The position numbers and the translations under genes were made by a program. From JALUZX01 sp964561605 (GTDB taxonomy: Bacteria > Planctomycetota > UBA1135 > JALUZX01): DNA of 41,768 nucleotides. Location: assembly GCA_964561605.1 (NCBI GenBank), contig CAZLQD010000048.1, positions 1 to 41,768 on the forward strand, in the 5' to 3' direction. The notes beneath the pieces are model-generated. The model made no database searches. It worked only from the letters and a program-made list of their open reading frames with translations, and was not told the DNA's origin. The stretch's first letter is position 1, and each line of letters begins with the position of its first letter. Of the stretch, positions 34,496 to 41,768 are shown piece after piece.

Positions 34496-35638
34496 ATGCG
34501 AATCCTTGCAGTGGCGAACCAAAAGGGAGGGTGCGGAAAGACCACGGTTGCCGTCAACCTGGCCTCCGCCCTGGCCGAGCGGGGGAGGAGGGTGCTCCTG
34601 GTGGACATGGACCCCCAGGCCCACGCCACGGCCGCCTTCGGCGTCGATCCCGCCGAAGTCCACCAGAACCTCTACGACGTCCTCACCGCCTCGGAGGACC
34701 GGCAGGTTACCCTGGACCGGATCCTCCTGCAGCTCGGGGAGAACCTCTTCCTGGCCCCCTCGGCGGTCTTCCTCTCCGCCGTGGAACAGGAGCTCTCGGG
34801 GATCCCCGGCAGGGAAGAACGCCTCCTCAAGGCCATCCGCGGCCTGGACCGTTTCTTCCGCTACATCATCCTGGACTGCCCCCCTTCCCTGGGGCTCCTC
34901 ACCTTCAACGCCCTGAGGGCCGCCGGCGAGGTCATCGTTCCGGTGGAACCCAGCAGCTTCTCCCTCAGGGGAATCCAGCTCCTGCTGGAATCGGTGGAGA
35001 TCCTGGAGAACGCCAGCGGGCATTCTCTCAGGGTCTACCCCCTGGCCAACAACGTCAACCTGAGAACCCGCTTCGGCCGGGCCGTCCTGGAGGAGATCCG
35101 CCAGCGCTTCGGCGAGCTGGCCCTGAAGACGGTCATCCCCCCCAGCACCCGGGTGAAGGAGGCGGCCGCCCTGGGCAAACCTCTCAACCGGTTCGATCCC
35201 GCCAACACGGCCACCCGGGCCTTCAAGAACCTGGCCTGGGAGATCCTGGCCCAGGAGGAGGAGCCCGAGATCCAGGCCCTGGAAGCCCGGATCGAGTCCC
35301 AGGCCTCGCCCTACCTCATGGAGCAGGGCAAGGTGGTCCTCCGCTACAGGGCTCCCCAGGCCTCCACGGTCTACGTGGTGGGTGAGTTCAACAACTGGAC
35401 CCCCAACCAGGAGGCCCGGATGGAGAAGAACTCCGAGGGGGTCTTCGAAACCGCCCTGGACCTGGAACCCGGCATCTACCAGTATCGCTTCATCGTGGAC
35501 GGCCGCTGGGTGGAAGACCCGGACAACCCCAGGACCGCTCCGGCCCCCTTCGGAGGAGTCAACTCCGTCCTGGAGGTCAGGGGAGAGGCCCCTGTGGAAG
35601 AGGAAACCTCCACCAAGGAAGCCGAAGCCGCATCCTGA
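34496..35638 (+). CDS. ParA-type ATPase fused to a CBM48 (AMPK-beta-like) glycogen-binding domain
   Basis: A 380-residue protein with two clear domains. Residues 1-255 are a ParA/Soj ATPase: deviant Walker A KGGCGKTT (10-17), VDMDPQAHAT, and Walker B YIILDCPP (123-130), with no N-terminal HTH. Residues about 279-362 match AMPK-beta carbohydrate-binding modules: VVGEFNNWTP, YQYRFIVDGRWVEDPDNP and FGGVNSVLEV. Trp301, Arg331, Trp338 and Asn356 correspond to the glycogen contacts Trp100, Lys126, Trp133 and Asn150 of rat beta1. An acidic, Glu-rich tail ends the protein. The start follows GGGAGGG by 4 nt; an upstream in-frame ATG (34328) is less likely. It is the first gene of a four-gene operon. 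I infer ATP-driven positioning of a glycogen- or glucan-linked cargo. Confidence 0.92.
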   Translation: MRILAVANQKGGCGKTTVAVNLASALAERGRRVLLVDMDPQAHATAAFGVDPAEVHQNLYDVLTASEDRQVTLDRILLQLGENLFLAPSAVFLSAVEQELSGIPGREERLLKAIRGLDRFFRYIILDCPPSLGLLTFNALRAAGEVIVPVEPSSFSLRGIQLLLESVEILENASGHSLRVYPLANNVNLRTRFGRAVLEEIRQRFGELALKTVIPPSTRVKEAAALGKPLNRFDPANTATRAFKNLAWEILAQEEEPEIQALEARIESQASPYLMEQGKVVLRYRAPQASTVYVVGEFNNWTPNQEARMEKNSEGVFETALDLEPGIYQYRFIVDGRWVEDPDNPRTAPAPFGGVNSVLEVRGEAPVEEETSTKEAEAAS

Positions 35639-35650
35639 TCCGAACCCGCC

Positions 35651-36598
35651 ATGGGTGAAACCCCGGAAAAACCCGCTCCCCAGGAGGAGCCCAGGAGGAG
35701 CCTCAACGACTTCGCCCACCTCTTCCTGACCCGCCCCGGCGAAACCCGAAAGGAGGAGAGGGCGAGAGGCCAGGGACCTCCCTCCAAGGATCCTCCGGCG
35801 GAAGAGCCGGCCGGCGGCCCCCCACCCTCCCCCCCCTCCTCTCCAGCCGCCACCCCAAAGCCGGCCCAGCCCGTCCCACTCCGCCCCCTTCCCTCCCTCC
35901 CCCCCGATCCTCCCCGAAAGCAAGCCGGGAATCCCCCCCTCGTGACGGCGGCCTTCCTCGACGGAGGCGAAGGATGGATCCGCACCTTCCTCTGCGCCGA
36001 GACGGCCCTCTATCTCTCCCGGGAGGGCTTTTCCGTGGAGATCGCCCAGGAAGGGGGCCTCTTTCCCACCGTCTCGGGCCACCTGGGGAGGATCCTGGGG
36101 AGGAAGACCCGGAGCGCCGGGTCCCTTCGGGTCTTCCAGGCCGGTCCCGGCGCCCGCCCCGCCGGGAAGGACCACCTCTTCTTCCTGGAAGTCCCGGCCC
36201 ACCTCCCCAGATGGGCCCTGGACCTCTGCGGCCGGGCCCGGCTCCTGGTCCTGGCCGTTCCGGCCCATCCGGCAGGCCGCATCCGGGCCTTCCACCAGCT
36301 CAAGCGGATCCTGGGAGCCCTCCCTGCCGTGGAGATCGGCGTCGTCGCCGCCGAAAGACCCGGCACGGGAGAAGGCCGGCAGGTCTACCACAAGTTCCTG
36401 GCCGCCCAGGACGACCTGCCCCAGGAAAGGATCTCCTTCCTGGGGGCCCTCCCCGCCGACTCCGCCCTGGAAAAGGTCTTCCTCGCCGAGCGCAAACCCG
36501 CCCTGGTCTGGTCGCCCGGATCCCTGGCCGCGGCGGCCGTAGGCAGGATCGGTGCGGGGATCCTGAAGAGGCTCCACATCCTGGAGGCCGCCCCATGA
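35651..36598 (+). CDS. ParA/MinD-like protein lacking a P-loop, with proline-rich N-terminus
   Basis: A 315-residue protein starting 12 bp after the ParA-CBM48 stop. Residues 16-28 form a short motif (SLNDFAHLFLTR), and residues 40-95 are proline-rich and probably disordered. The rest resembles a ParA/FleN-like alpha/beta fold: VTAAFLDGGEGWIRTFLCAETALYLSREGFSVEIA has the shape of the ParA first strand, loop and helix, but DGGEGWI replaces KGGxGKT, so ATP binding should be lost. A late segment (RLLVLAVPAHPAGRIRAFHQLKRIL) resembles the ParA strand and helix that follow Walker B. I infer an inactive ParA relative that may pair with the upstream ATPase or with cargo. Confidence 0.7.
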   Translation: MGETPEKPAPQEEPRRSLNDFAHLFLTRPGETRKEERARGQGPPSKDPPAEEPAGGPPPSPPSSPAATPKPAQPVPLRPLPSLPPDPPRKQAGNPPLVTAAFLDGGEGWIRTFLCAETALYLSREGFSVEIAQEGGLFPTVSGHLGRILGRKTRSAGSLRVFQAGPGARPAGKDHLFFLEVPAHLPRWALDLCGRARLLVLAVPAHPAGRIRAFHQLKRILGALPAVEIGVVAAERPGTGEGRQVYHKFLAAQDDLPQERISFLGALPADSALEKVFLAERKPALVWSPGSLAAAAVGRIGAGILKRLHILEAAP

Positions 36599-37167
36599 AC
36601 CGGATCTTCCGCGGAGGACCCAGCACCCTGGCTCCGGAGGAGATCTCCCAGGCCCTCCGGGCCGACCCGGAGGTCCTTGGGAAGGGGTGGAAACTCCTCG
36701 GCCGGGAGGAAGGCCGCCGGGGGGGACCGCCCCGGCTCCTCTTCGCCGCCCCCCCGGGGGAACTGGTCCTCTGCCTTGTGGCCCCCGTGGTGGACACGGC
36801 CCTCCTCTCCAGGGGCCTGGCCCTCCTGGGAGGGGCCCGCCAGGCCGTCTCCTTCCTGGGTAGTTTCCAGGTGGAGGGCTGGCCCCCCCTGGAGAAGGCC
36901 CGCCTCCTCCTCCTGGGAGGCCTCGTGGAGAAGGAGGTTCTCGACGCCGCAGGACCGGAGGTCACCTTCCTCCTGGCCGTCCAGGTGGAAGGCCAGCCGG
37001 GCCCGCCCCTCGTCTTGATCCCTCCCCCCTTCCGGGAGAGCGCCCCCTTTGCGGAAGAGAAGGAGCCCTCCCCACCACGACCCCAACCCCAACCAGGGGA
37101 CGAAGCCCCCCCCTCGCCGGGGAGGCCCCCCCTGGACGACGACGAAGTAGCCAGACTGATCTCCTGA
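36595..37167 (+). CDS. Small protein of unknown function in the ParA-CBM48 operon
   Basis: A 190-residue protein whose ATG overlaps the previous stop (ATGA), implying translational coupling. Residues 1-135 look like one compact alpha/beta domain (RLLFAAPPGELVLCLVAP, LLSRGLALLGGARQAVSFLG, KARLLLLGGLVEKEVLDAAG). The last 50 residues are Pro/acidic and end with DDDEVARLIS, which could be a short docking motif. I do not recognise the domain. It is always read with its neighbours here, so it is likely part of the same system. Confidence 0.75.
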   Translation: MNRIFRGGPSTLAPEEISQALRADPEVLGKGWKLLGREEGRRGGPPRLLFAAPPGELVLCLVAPVVDTALLSRGLALLGGARQAVSFLGSFQVEGWPPLEKARLLLLGGLVEKEVLDAAGPEVTFLLAVQVEGQPGPPLVLIPPPFRESAPFAEEKEPSPPRPQPQPGDEAPPSPGRPPLDDDEVARLIS

Positions 37168-37186
37168 CCAGAAAGGCCGGATCTCC

Positions 37187-37867
37187 ATGCGACCCAACCC
37201 GGAACTGGAAAACCAAGAGGAAACCTGGTTCACCGTGGCCGAGGCCGCCATGCTCCTGGGGATCACACCCAGGGCCGTCCAGCTCAGGGCCAAGAAGGGA
37301 ACCCTGAAGCGCAAGGAGGTTCGCTCCGAGCGGACCGGGCGTATGCGTCTCCTCGTATCCGGCCCGGAGCTCACCCGGGCCGCCGCCCGTCCCGGCGCCC
37401 GGGAGAGGGTCGCTCGAGAAAGGGAGGAGGATTTCGTCCCCCGCTTCACAAGGAAGATCCAGGACGCCCCCGCCGTGGGGCCCGAGGAATTCCAGGAGCT
37501 CACATCCCACTTGAAAGCCCTGGACGAAGGACTCGAGCGGGACCGCCGCGCCCTGGCGAGCCTGGAGAGAGAGCGGGACCGCCTGGCCAAGGCCCTGGCT
37601 TCGGCCAAGGCCGCCCTGGAGACGGAGCGGGAGCTGAGCCAGCGCCACGAGATGTCCCTCCACCGATTCATCGATCGCCAGGAATCCCGCCACAAGGAGA
37701 AGGAGGAGAAGCTCCTGGCCCACATCTCCAGGCTCGCCCGGGAGCTGGGCCGGGCGGAGCACCAGATCCTCCTGCTCAAGACCCGCAAACCCTGGTGGAA
37801 GCGTCTCCTCTCCAGGCTGGTCCCCTTCGGAAGGGCCCGGCGGGTGAAGAAAGGCCGGCGGCGGTAG
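37187..37867 (+). CDS. HTH and coiled-coil protein with basic C-terminus
   Basis: A 226-residue protein. Residues 13-60 form a MerR/excisionase-like helix-turn-helix (WFTVAEAAMLLGITPRAVQLRAKKGTL) with a basic wing. Residues 95-190 are strongly charged heptads typical of a long coiled coil. The end (KPWWKRLLSRLVPFGRARRVKKGRRR, about 201-226) is amphipathic and very basic, suited to a membrane surface or nucleic acid. It lies 19 bp after the previous gene and is the last of the operon. A DNA-binding or adaptor partner for the ParA ATPase, in the manner of ParB or McdB, is an inference from context. It converges on the GH2 gene with a 26-bp gap. Confidence 0.8.
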   Translation: MRPNPELENQEETWFTVAEAAMLLGITPRAVQLRAKKGTLKRKEVRSERTGRMRLLVSGPELTRAAARPGARERVAREREEDFVPRFTRKIQDAPAVGPEEFQELTSHLKALDEGLERDRRALASLERERDRLAKALASAKAALETERELSQRHEMSLHRFIDRQESRHKEKEEKLLAHISRLARELGRAEHQILLLKTRKPWWKRLLSRLVPFGRARRVKKGRRR

Positions 37868-37893
37868 GTCACCCTCCTCCCGCCGGGAAGGTC

Positions 37894-40800
37894 CTACCGG
37901 TTCAGCAGATCCAGCCCCTCACCCACGGGTCCCGTGGTCAACCAGACCTCTCCGTTGAGGCCCCCCGCCCCGACCCAGTCGTAGACCCGCACGACGAAGA
38001 GGTTTTTCTTTCCGGGCTCCAGGAAGGGGGTCACCTCCACCCAGGTCCGCTTCAGGTAGGAACTCTCCGAGCGGTCCGGCTTCCCGTATCCGCCGGCCCG
38101 CTTTCCGTTCACGTAGAGTTCGTACATGTCGTCCACGCTGTCGAAGACCAGGCGGACCTTCTTCCCCTTCCACCTCTCCGGGATCTCGATCTCCTTCCTG
38201 TACCACCCCCACCCGTCGTAGGCGCCCCAGATCTTCCCCTCCTCCCCGGACCGGGCGCGAAGGGAGATCCATCCCTCGGGGTCGATCCCAGCCTTCTCCC
38301 AGCCCATCTCCAGGCCCTTCCCCTCCGGGTCCTTCCGGAAGAGCCAGGCACCCCGGACCTTCAGGATCTCTCCCGAGAGGGCCTGGCGCAGAGCCTGGAT
38401 CGTCTCCTTCCCGAGCCCCCGCTCGGGGGCGGGCCCTTCCAGGAGCCATCGGCCGAAGATCCCGGAGAGACGGGGCGCCAGGGCGCTCACCAGGAGCCGT
38501 CCTTTGCCCACCCGGGTCTGGAAGAGCAGCAGGTCCGGCCGCACCCGGTCCAGGTCGTGGGTCTCGAAGAAGGCCAGGAGGGGGTCCACTTCGCCCCAAA
38601 GCCTCTCCCCCCGGATCACGCCCTTTCCTTGGAGATCGAAGAGTTGGAGGTAGGCCAGCATCTCCCTGGGGAACCGTTCGAAGAAGCCCTTCGGTTCGGG
38701 CGGCGCCCATGCGGTTCCCCGCAGGAACCAGATCGGCTCCACCCGGAAGGAACCCCGCCGGTCCGACGCCAGGAGAAGGACCCGGCCCCCCCCTTCCAGG
38801 TAGTCCAGGACCTTCTCGTCCAGAGCCCGGGCCACGACCAGCTTCACATACTTTGGTATAGCCTTCCCCTTTTTGAGGGGCGGCATGCTACAAAAAGCAT
38901 TTGAAGCTCCTGCAATCTCCTCGACGCCCTCCCCGTAAAAAGCCGAATCAAGGAGCCGCCTCGGGGAGGGGAGAGTCCAGAAGATCCACTCCCCCCTGGC
39001 CACGCATCCTTTCCCGGGGGCCTCGACCCACCCCTCCAGGAGGACCTTTTCCGGCCGGTCCCCCTTTTTCCGACAGGAAAAGGTGAAAGGGGGACCGTTC
39101 CAGCGAACCTGGTCGGGCGACACGACCCAGATCTTCTCCCTCCCTCCCGGCCCTCCCAGGCGGAAGTGGACCAACAGCTTCTCTCCGGGGGCCTCGCGCC
39201 TGAGCCTTCCCTCGAAGTCGAGATTCCCTTCCCAAACCTTCCCTTTCAGCCCGTTGATGGTCCGCCTGTCCCCCACCGTCCGGATCGAGAGGGAGATCGG
39301 CCCGTGCCAGTCCCACTCCCCGGTCTTCCACTTGGGGCGGCCCAGGGCGTCCAGGATACCCATCCGGCAGGCCGGGATATCCCGGATCACGCTGATCACG
39401 TAGCCCGCCCGGGGAAGTTCCTGCCTGAAGGCCTCCACCTGGAACCGCCGCATCTCCAGGGCGTAGCGCCTGGACCAGGCCAGGAGGTCCGCCACGGGAT
39501 CGAACCCGGGAGCGCCGTACCGCTCCTGGAGTTCCTTCTCGAAACGAAGCTGGCTCTCCAGGCACTTGGGCGCCCAGAAGGGGATCCCCCCTGCGAAGGA
39601 AGGAAGCATTCTCCCCGTATCCGCCCAGGTGTCCGCGGCGATCGCCTCGCCGAGCACCAGGGGAAGGAGTCTTCTCTTTCTCCGGAATTCGTCCAGGGAC
39701 CTGAGCTTCTTCCGCCAGGTGTTGTTGTTCCAGTAGGTATGGTCGTCCCAGAAGTCGTGGATCCTGTTCCAGCCGATCCAGGAGGAGTCGTCTTCCACGA
39801 GCGTGCCGGGGCATCGTTCCTTCAGAAGCGTATATAGCTCCTTCAGGATACCCAGGTCCGCCGAAGGTCCCGTCTCGCAGGTGACGCTCCGGAGGATCAC
39901 CGAGGGATGGTTCCCGTCCAGGTCCGACATGGCCCGGTAGTCCCTCAGGAGCTCCTCCCTGTGGGCCCGGTCGATCCTGGGATGCCAGGTGGGATACTCC
40001 ACCCAGGCGGCCATGCCCTCCTCGTCGGTGATGTCCAGGAGGTAGGAGGGGGGCTCCCAGAGGCAGAACTTCACCAGGTTGAACCCCATGGACCGGAGCA
40101 TCCGGATCTCCTTCCGGAAGAGCTCGGGGTCCGGCCTGGGGGCCAGGAGAGGCGGATAGTAACCCCAGTTCAGGATTCCCCTCACGAGGAAAGGCCTCCC
40201 GTTCAGAAGAAGCTCCGCGCCCCGGGCCTCGACCTTCCTGAAGCCGACCATCTCTTCCACCCGGTCCAGGACCCTTCCCTTGCCGTCCAGCAGGGCGATC
40301 CCCAGCCGGTAGAGGCGGGCCTTCCCTCGCCCCCCGGGAGTCCAGGGAAGGGGAGACCCTCTCCATACCCACTCGACCGTTCTTCCCTTTACCGGGACCC
40401 GGGCCACCCCGAAATCCGGGCCCGTCTCCTCCGGCCAGGAAAAGGTGACCCGGGCCCCAGCCGGGGGGTCTCCCCCCAAAGGGAGCCTGACCCGGAGGAT
40501 CCGCCGCCCCTTCTCGTCCCGGCCCGAGGCGTCCAGGAAGATCCGGTCCTTCTCGATCCAGGCGGCTCCCCGGAAGAGAATCTCAACACCTTGCCAGAGG
40601 CCGCCGAAATGGGGGGCCACGACAGGGAGGAAGCCCTGGGTGTTGTATCCCACCTTCTCGTCCAGGCGGACCACCACGACCTGGATCCCTCCTTTCAGGA
40701 GGGCCGAAGTGATCTCCACCTCCCAAGGAGTCCAGGCACCGGTGTGGCTTCCCATCTCCTTGCCGTTCACCCAGACCCGGGCCAGAGTGGCGGCTCCCTG

Positions 40801-41112
40801 GAAGCGCAGGAAGACCCGCCGTCCCTCCAGGCCGGGGGGAACCCGGAATCCCTTCCGGTACCAGGCCACCCCGTCGAAATCGATCCCGAGAGAGCTCTCC
40901 CAGGCCGAAGGCACCACCGCCCCCCGCCAGTCCCCCCCGGTCCCCGGCCGGAACCAACCCTCCCGGAGGCCCCGGTCCTCCCGGTCGGCCCGGATCTCCC
41001 AGGCCCCGGAAAGACTCATGGAAGAGCCCTGGGCCCGGCCCCCGGGTGCCGGAAGAAGCAAGAATACAGCAAGGCCGTAAACCAGCGGACCGACCCCAGG
41101 GAAAAACCTCAT
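37894..41112 (-). CDS. Secreted GH2-type glycoside hydrolase
   Basis: A 1072-residue exported enzyme. The signal peptide ends GRAQ, near residue 28. A jelly-roll sugar-binding domain follows (LSGAWEIRAD, DFDGVAWYRKGF, VWVNGKEMGSHTGAWTPWEVEI), then a GH2 Ig-like domain and a TIM barrel starting near LLLNGRPFLVRGI. Candidate catalytic residues are Glu413 (acid/base, in SVTCETG after NHPSVIL) and Glu489 (nucleophile, in LVLGEAIA). The 76-residue gap equals that of LacZ Glu461/Glu537. The Asn normally before the acid/base is Cys412. A second jelly-roll-like module lies at the C-terminus (DDMYELYVNGKRAGGYGKPD). The substrate could be a beta-galactoside, beta-mannoside or beta-glucuronide. I chose the ATG at 41112 for its signal peptide and upstream AGGAGAG. 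Confidence 0.88.
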   Translation of the reverse strand: MRFFPGVGPLVYGLAVFLLLPAPGGRAQGSSMSLSGAWEIRADREDRGLREGWFRPGTGGDWRGAVVPSAWESSLGIDFDGVAWYRKGFRVPPGLEGRRVFLRFQGAATLARVWVNGKEMGSHTGAWTPWEVEITSALLKGGIQVVVVRLDEKVGYNTQGFLPVVAPHFGGLWQGVEILFRGAAWIEKDRIFLDASGRDEKGRRILRVRLPLGGDPPAGARVTFSWPEETGPDFGVARVPVKGRTVEWVWRGSPLPWTPGGRGKARLYRLGIALLDGKGRVLDRVEEMVGFRKVEARGAELLLNGRPFLVRGILNWGYYPPLLAPRPDPELFRKEIRMLRSMGFNLVKFCLWEPPSYLLDITDEEGMAAWVEYPTWHPRIDRAHREELLRDYRAMSDLDGNHPSVILRSVTCETGPSADLGILKELYTLLKERCPGTLVEDDSSWIGWNRIHDFWDDHTYWNNNTWRKKLRSLDEFRRKRRLLPLVLGEAIAADTWADTGRMLPSFAGGIPFWAPKCLESQLRFEKELQERYGAPGFDPVADLLAWSRRYALEMRRFQVEAFRQELPRAGYVISVIRDIPACRMGILDALGRPKWKTGEWDWHGPISLSIRTVGDRRTINGLKGKVWEGNLDFEGRLRREAPGEKLLVHFRLGGPGGREKIWVVSPDQVRWNGPPFTFSCRKKGDRPEKVLLEGWVEAPGKGCVARGEWIFWTLPSPRRLLDSAFYGEGVEEIAGASNAFCSMPPLKKGKAIPKYVKLVVARALDEKVLDYLEGGGRVLLLASDRRGSFRVEPIWFLRGTAWAPPEPKGFFERFPREMLAYLQLFDLQGKGVIRGERLWGEVDPLLAFFETHDLDRVRPDLLLFQTRVGKGRLLVSALAPRLSGIFGRWLLEGPAPERGLGKETIQALRQALSGEILKVRGAWLFRKDPEGKGLEMGWEKAGIDPEGWISLRARSGEEGKIWGAYDGWGWYRKEIEIPERWKGKKVRLVFDSVDDMYELYVNGKRAGGYGKPDRSESSYLKRTWVEVTPFLEPGKKNLFVVRVYDWVGAGGLNGEVWLTTGPVGEGLDLLNR

Positions 41113-41339
41113 ACCGGCTCTCTCCTCTCGAAGAAAAACTGGATTCTCCATCATCCCGCCCCTGGGGGCACTGTCAAGGCAGGGAGGGCGGAGGAATCCC
41201 TATGTCACCGTCAGCACCTCCCGGAAAGGCTGAAGGGCGCCCGAGACCAGAAATCCACACCGGGCCGGCCCCAACCAAAGGAAATCCCCTTCTCCGAACA
41301 ACAAAAATTCGTACCACCAGACTTCGAACAGCCCCATAC

Positions 41340-41768
41340 CCCCCTGACGTCGGGGAATCCAGTTCTTCGAACTGTCTTCCCCTCTTTTCGTACGTTAGCC
41401 CCGGCCGGCTGAGGCCCCTGCGAAGCTTTCCCCTCTTTTCGTACGTCAGCCCCGGCCGACTGAGGCCCCTGCGAAGCAGGGGACGAAGACGTCCGGGGAG
41501 TGGCAACACTCCCGCATCCCACTCAAAGCCTCGAATCCCCCTCTCCCCCAGGCTCCCCCTGACGTCCTGGGTCCGGATCTTCGATCCGTCCCCAGGCCGG
41601 CAGGGGCTAACGAAAGGAGATGCTCCCCCTGACGTCGGGGAATCCAGTTCTTCGAACTGTCTTCCCCTCTTTTCGTACGTCAGCCCCGGCCGGCTGAGGC
41701 CCCTGCGAAGCTTTCCCCTCTTTTCGTACGTTAGCCCCGGCCGGCTGAGGCCCCTGCGAAGCAGGGGA
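41340..41768. repeat. REP-like tandem array with 285-bp period, running off the window
   Basis: Positions 41340-41483 and 41625-41768 are direct repeats differing at three of 144 positions. Each holds a truncated right half (CCCCCTGACGTC plus a CAGTTC/GAACTG-type stem with a TTC loop), a 51-bp stub (CGTYAG at 41393 and 41678) and the start of a full left half (41444 and 41729). The stubs run into CTTTCCCCTCTTTTCGTA. The 227 bp between this array and the GH2 start contain only the ribosome binding site. Confidence 0.82.
41444..41612. repeat. Complete REPIN-like unit, copy 3
   Basis: The left half is CGTCAGCCCCGGCCG, a CCCCTGC/GCAGGGG stem with a GAA loop, then GACGTCCGGGGAG. The spacer lacks the A-run of the 22-kb copies. 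The right half is CCCCTGACGTC, a stem based on GGATC/GATCC with a TTC loop, then CCGGCAGGGGCTAACG. It has the same 169-bp length as the 22-kb copies but different inner stems. Confidence 0.8.

Noticed and set aside
41340..41768. CRISPR array
   Set aside because: The repeats are long, internally palindromic, of mixed orientation and irregular spacing. There are no unique 30-40 bp spacers and no cas genes.

Overview
The window is very GC-rich and densely coded. It looks like a planctomycete-type (Planctomycetota) chromosome. That placement is inferred from protein style: secreted V8/trypsin-like proteins with a long C-terminal adhesion-like domain, a small LKxGxxxEGKV-type domain, TPR-CHAT and IPT/TIG lipoproteins, and GT-C membrane glycosyltransferases. 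It does not come from a marker gene. No rRNA, tRNA, CRISPR array, integrase or transposase is visible.

Layout. Positions 1-353 hold palindromic repeats, followed by a 1226-residue IPT/TIG lipoprotein (483-4163, +). A SAM methyltransferase (minus) diverges from a peroxiredoxin (5033-5731, +) whose catalytic cysteine codon is TGA, followed at once by a SECIS-like hairpin. The same strand continues with an SDR, a GT-C membrane protein, an AlgI-type MBOAT acyltransferase, an SGNH hydrolase, a secreted GH3 beta-glycosidase with a PA14 insert, and another GT-C protein. This reads as a glycan assembly, O-acylation and turnover block. Next come a degenerate MA-like secreted protein (minus), a further GT-C protein (+) and a TPR-CHAT protein (minus) that lacks the usual catalytic His/Cys. 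A repeat array (22128-22680) separates that gene from two tandem secreted trypsin-like paralogues (22682-28183, minus). One paralogue keeps the His/Asp/Ser triad and the other has Asp in place of Ser. Then follow a CinA-type protein (minus), gyrA and yqeY (+), and a lipoprotein of unknown function (minus).

The most unusual unit is a four-gene operon at 34496-37867 (+). It encodes a ParA-type ATPase fused to an AMPK-beta-like CBM48 glycogen-binding domain, a ParA-like protein with no P-loop and a proline-rich N-terminus, a small unknown protein, and a HTH plus coiled-coil protein with a basic C-terminus. I infer a cargo-positioning system tied to a polysaccharide. A secreted GH2-type glycosidase (minus) and a second repeat array close the window.

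Three intergenic regions carry one family of REP-like hairpins, usually in inverted pairs about 169 bp long (REPIN/BIME-like). Their stems co-vary between copies, and the family forms tandem arrays with 235- and 285-bp periods. No mobilising RAYT transposase is present here.
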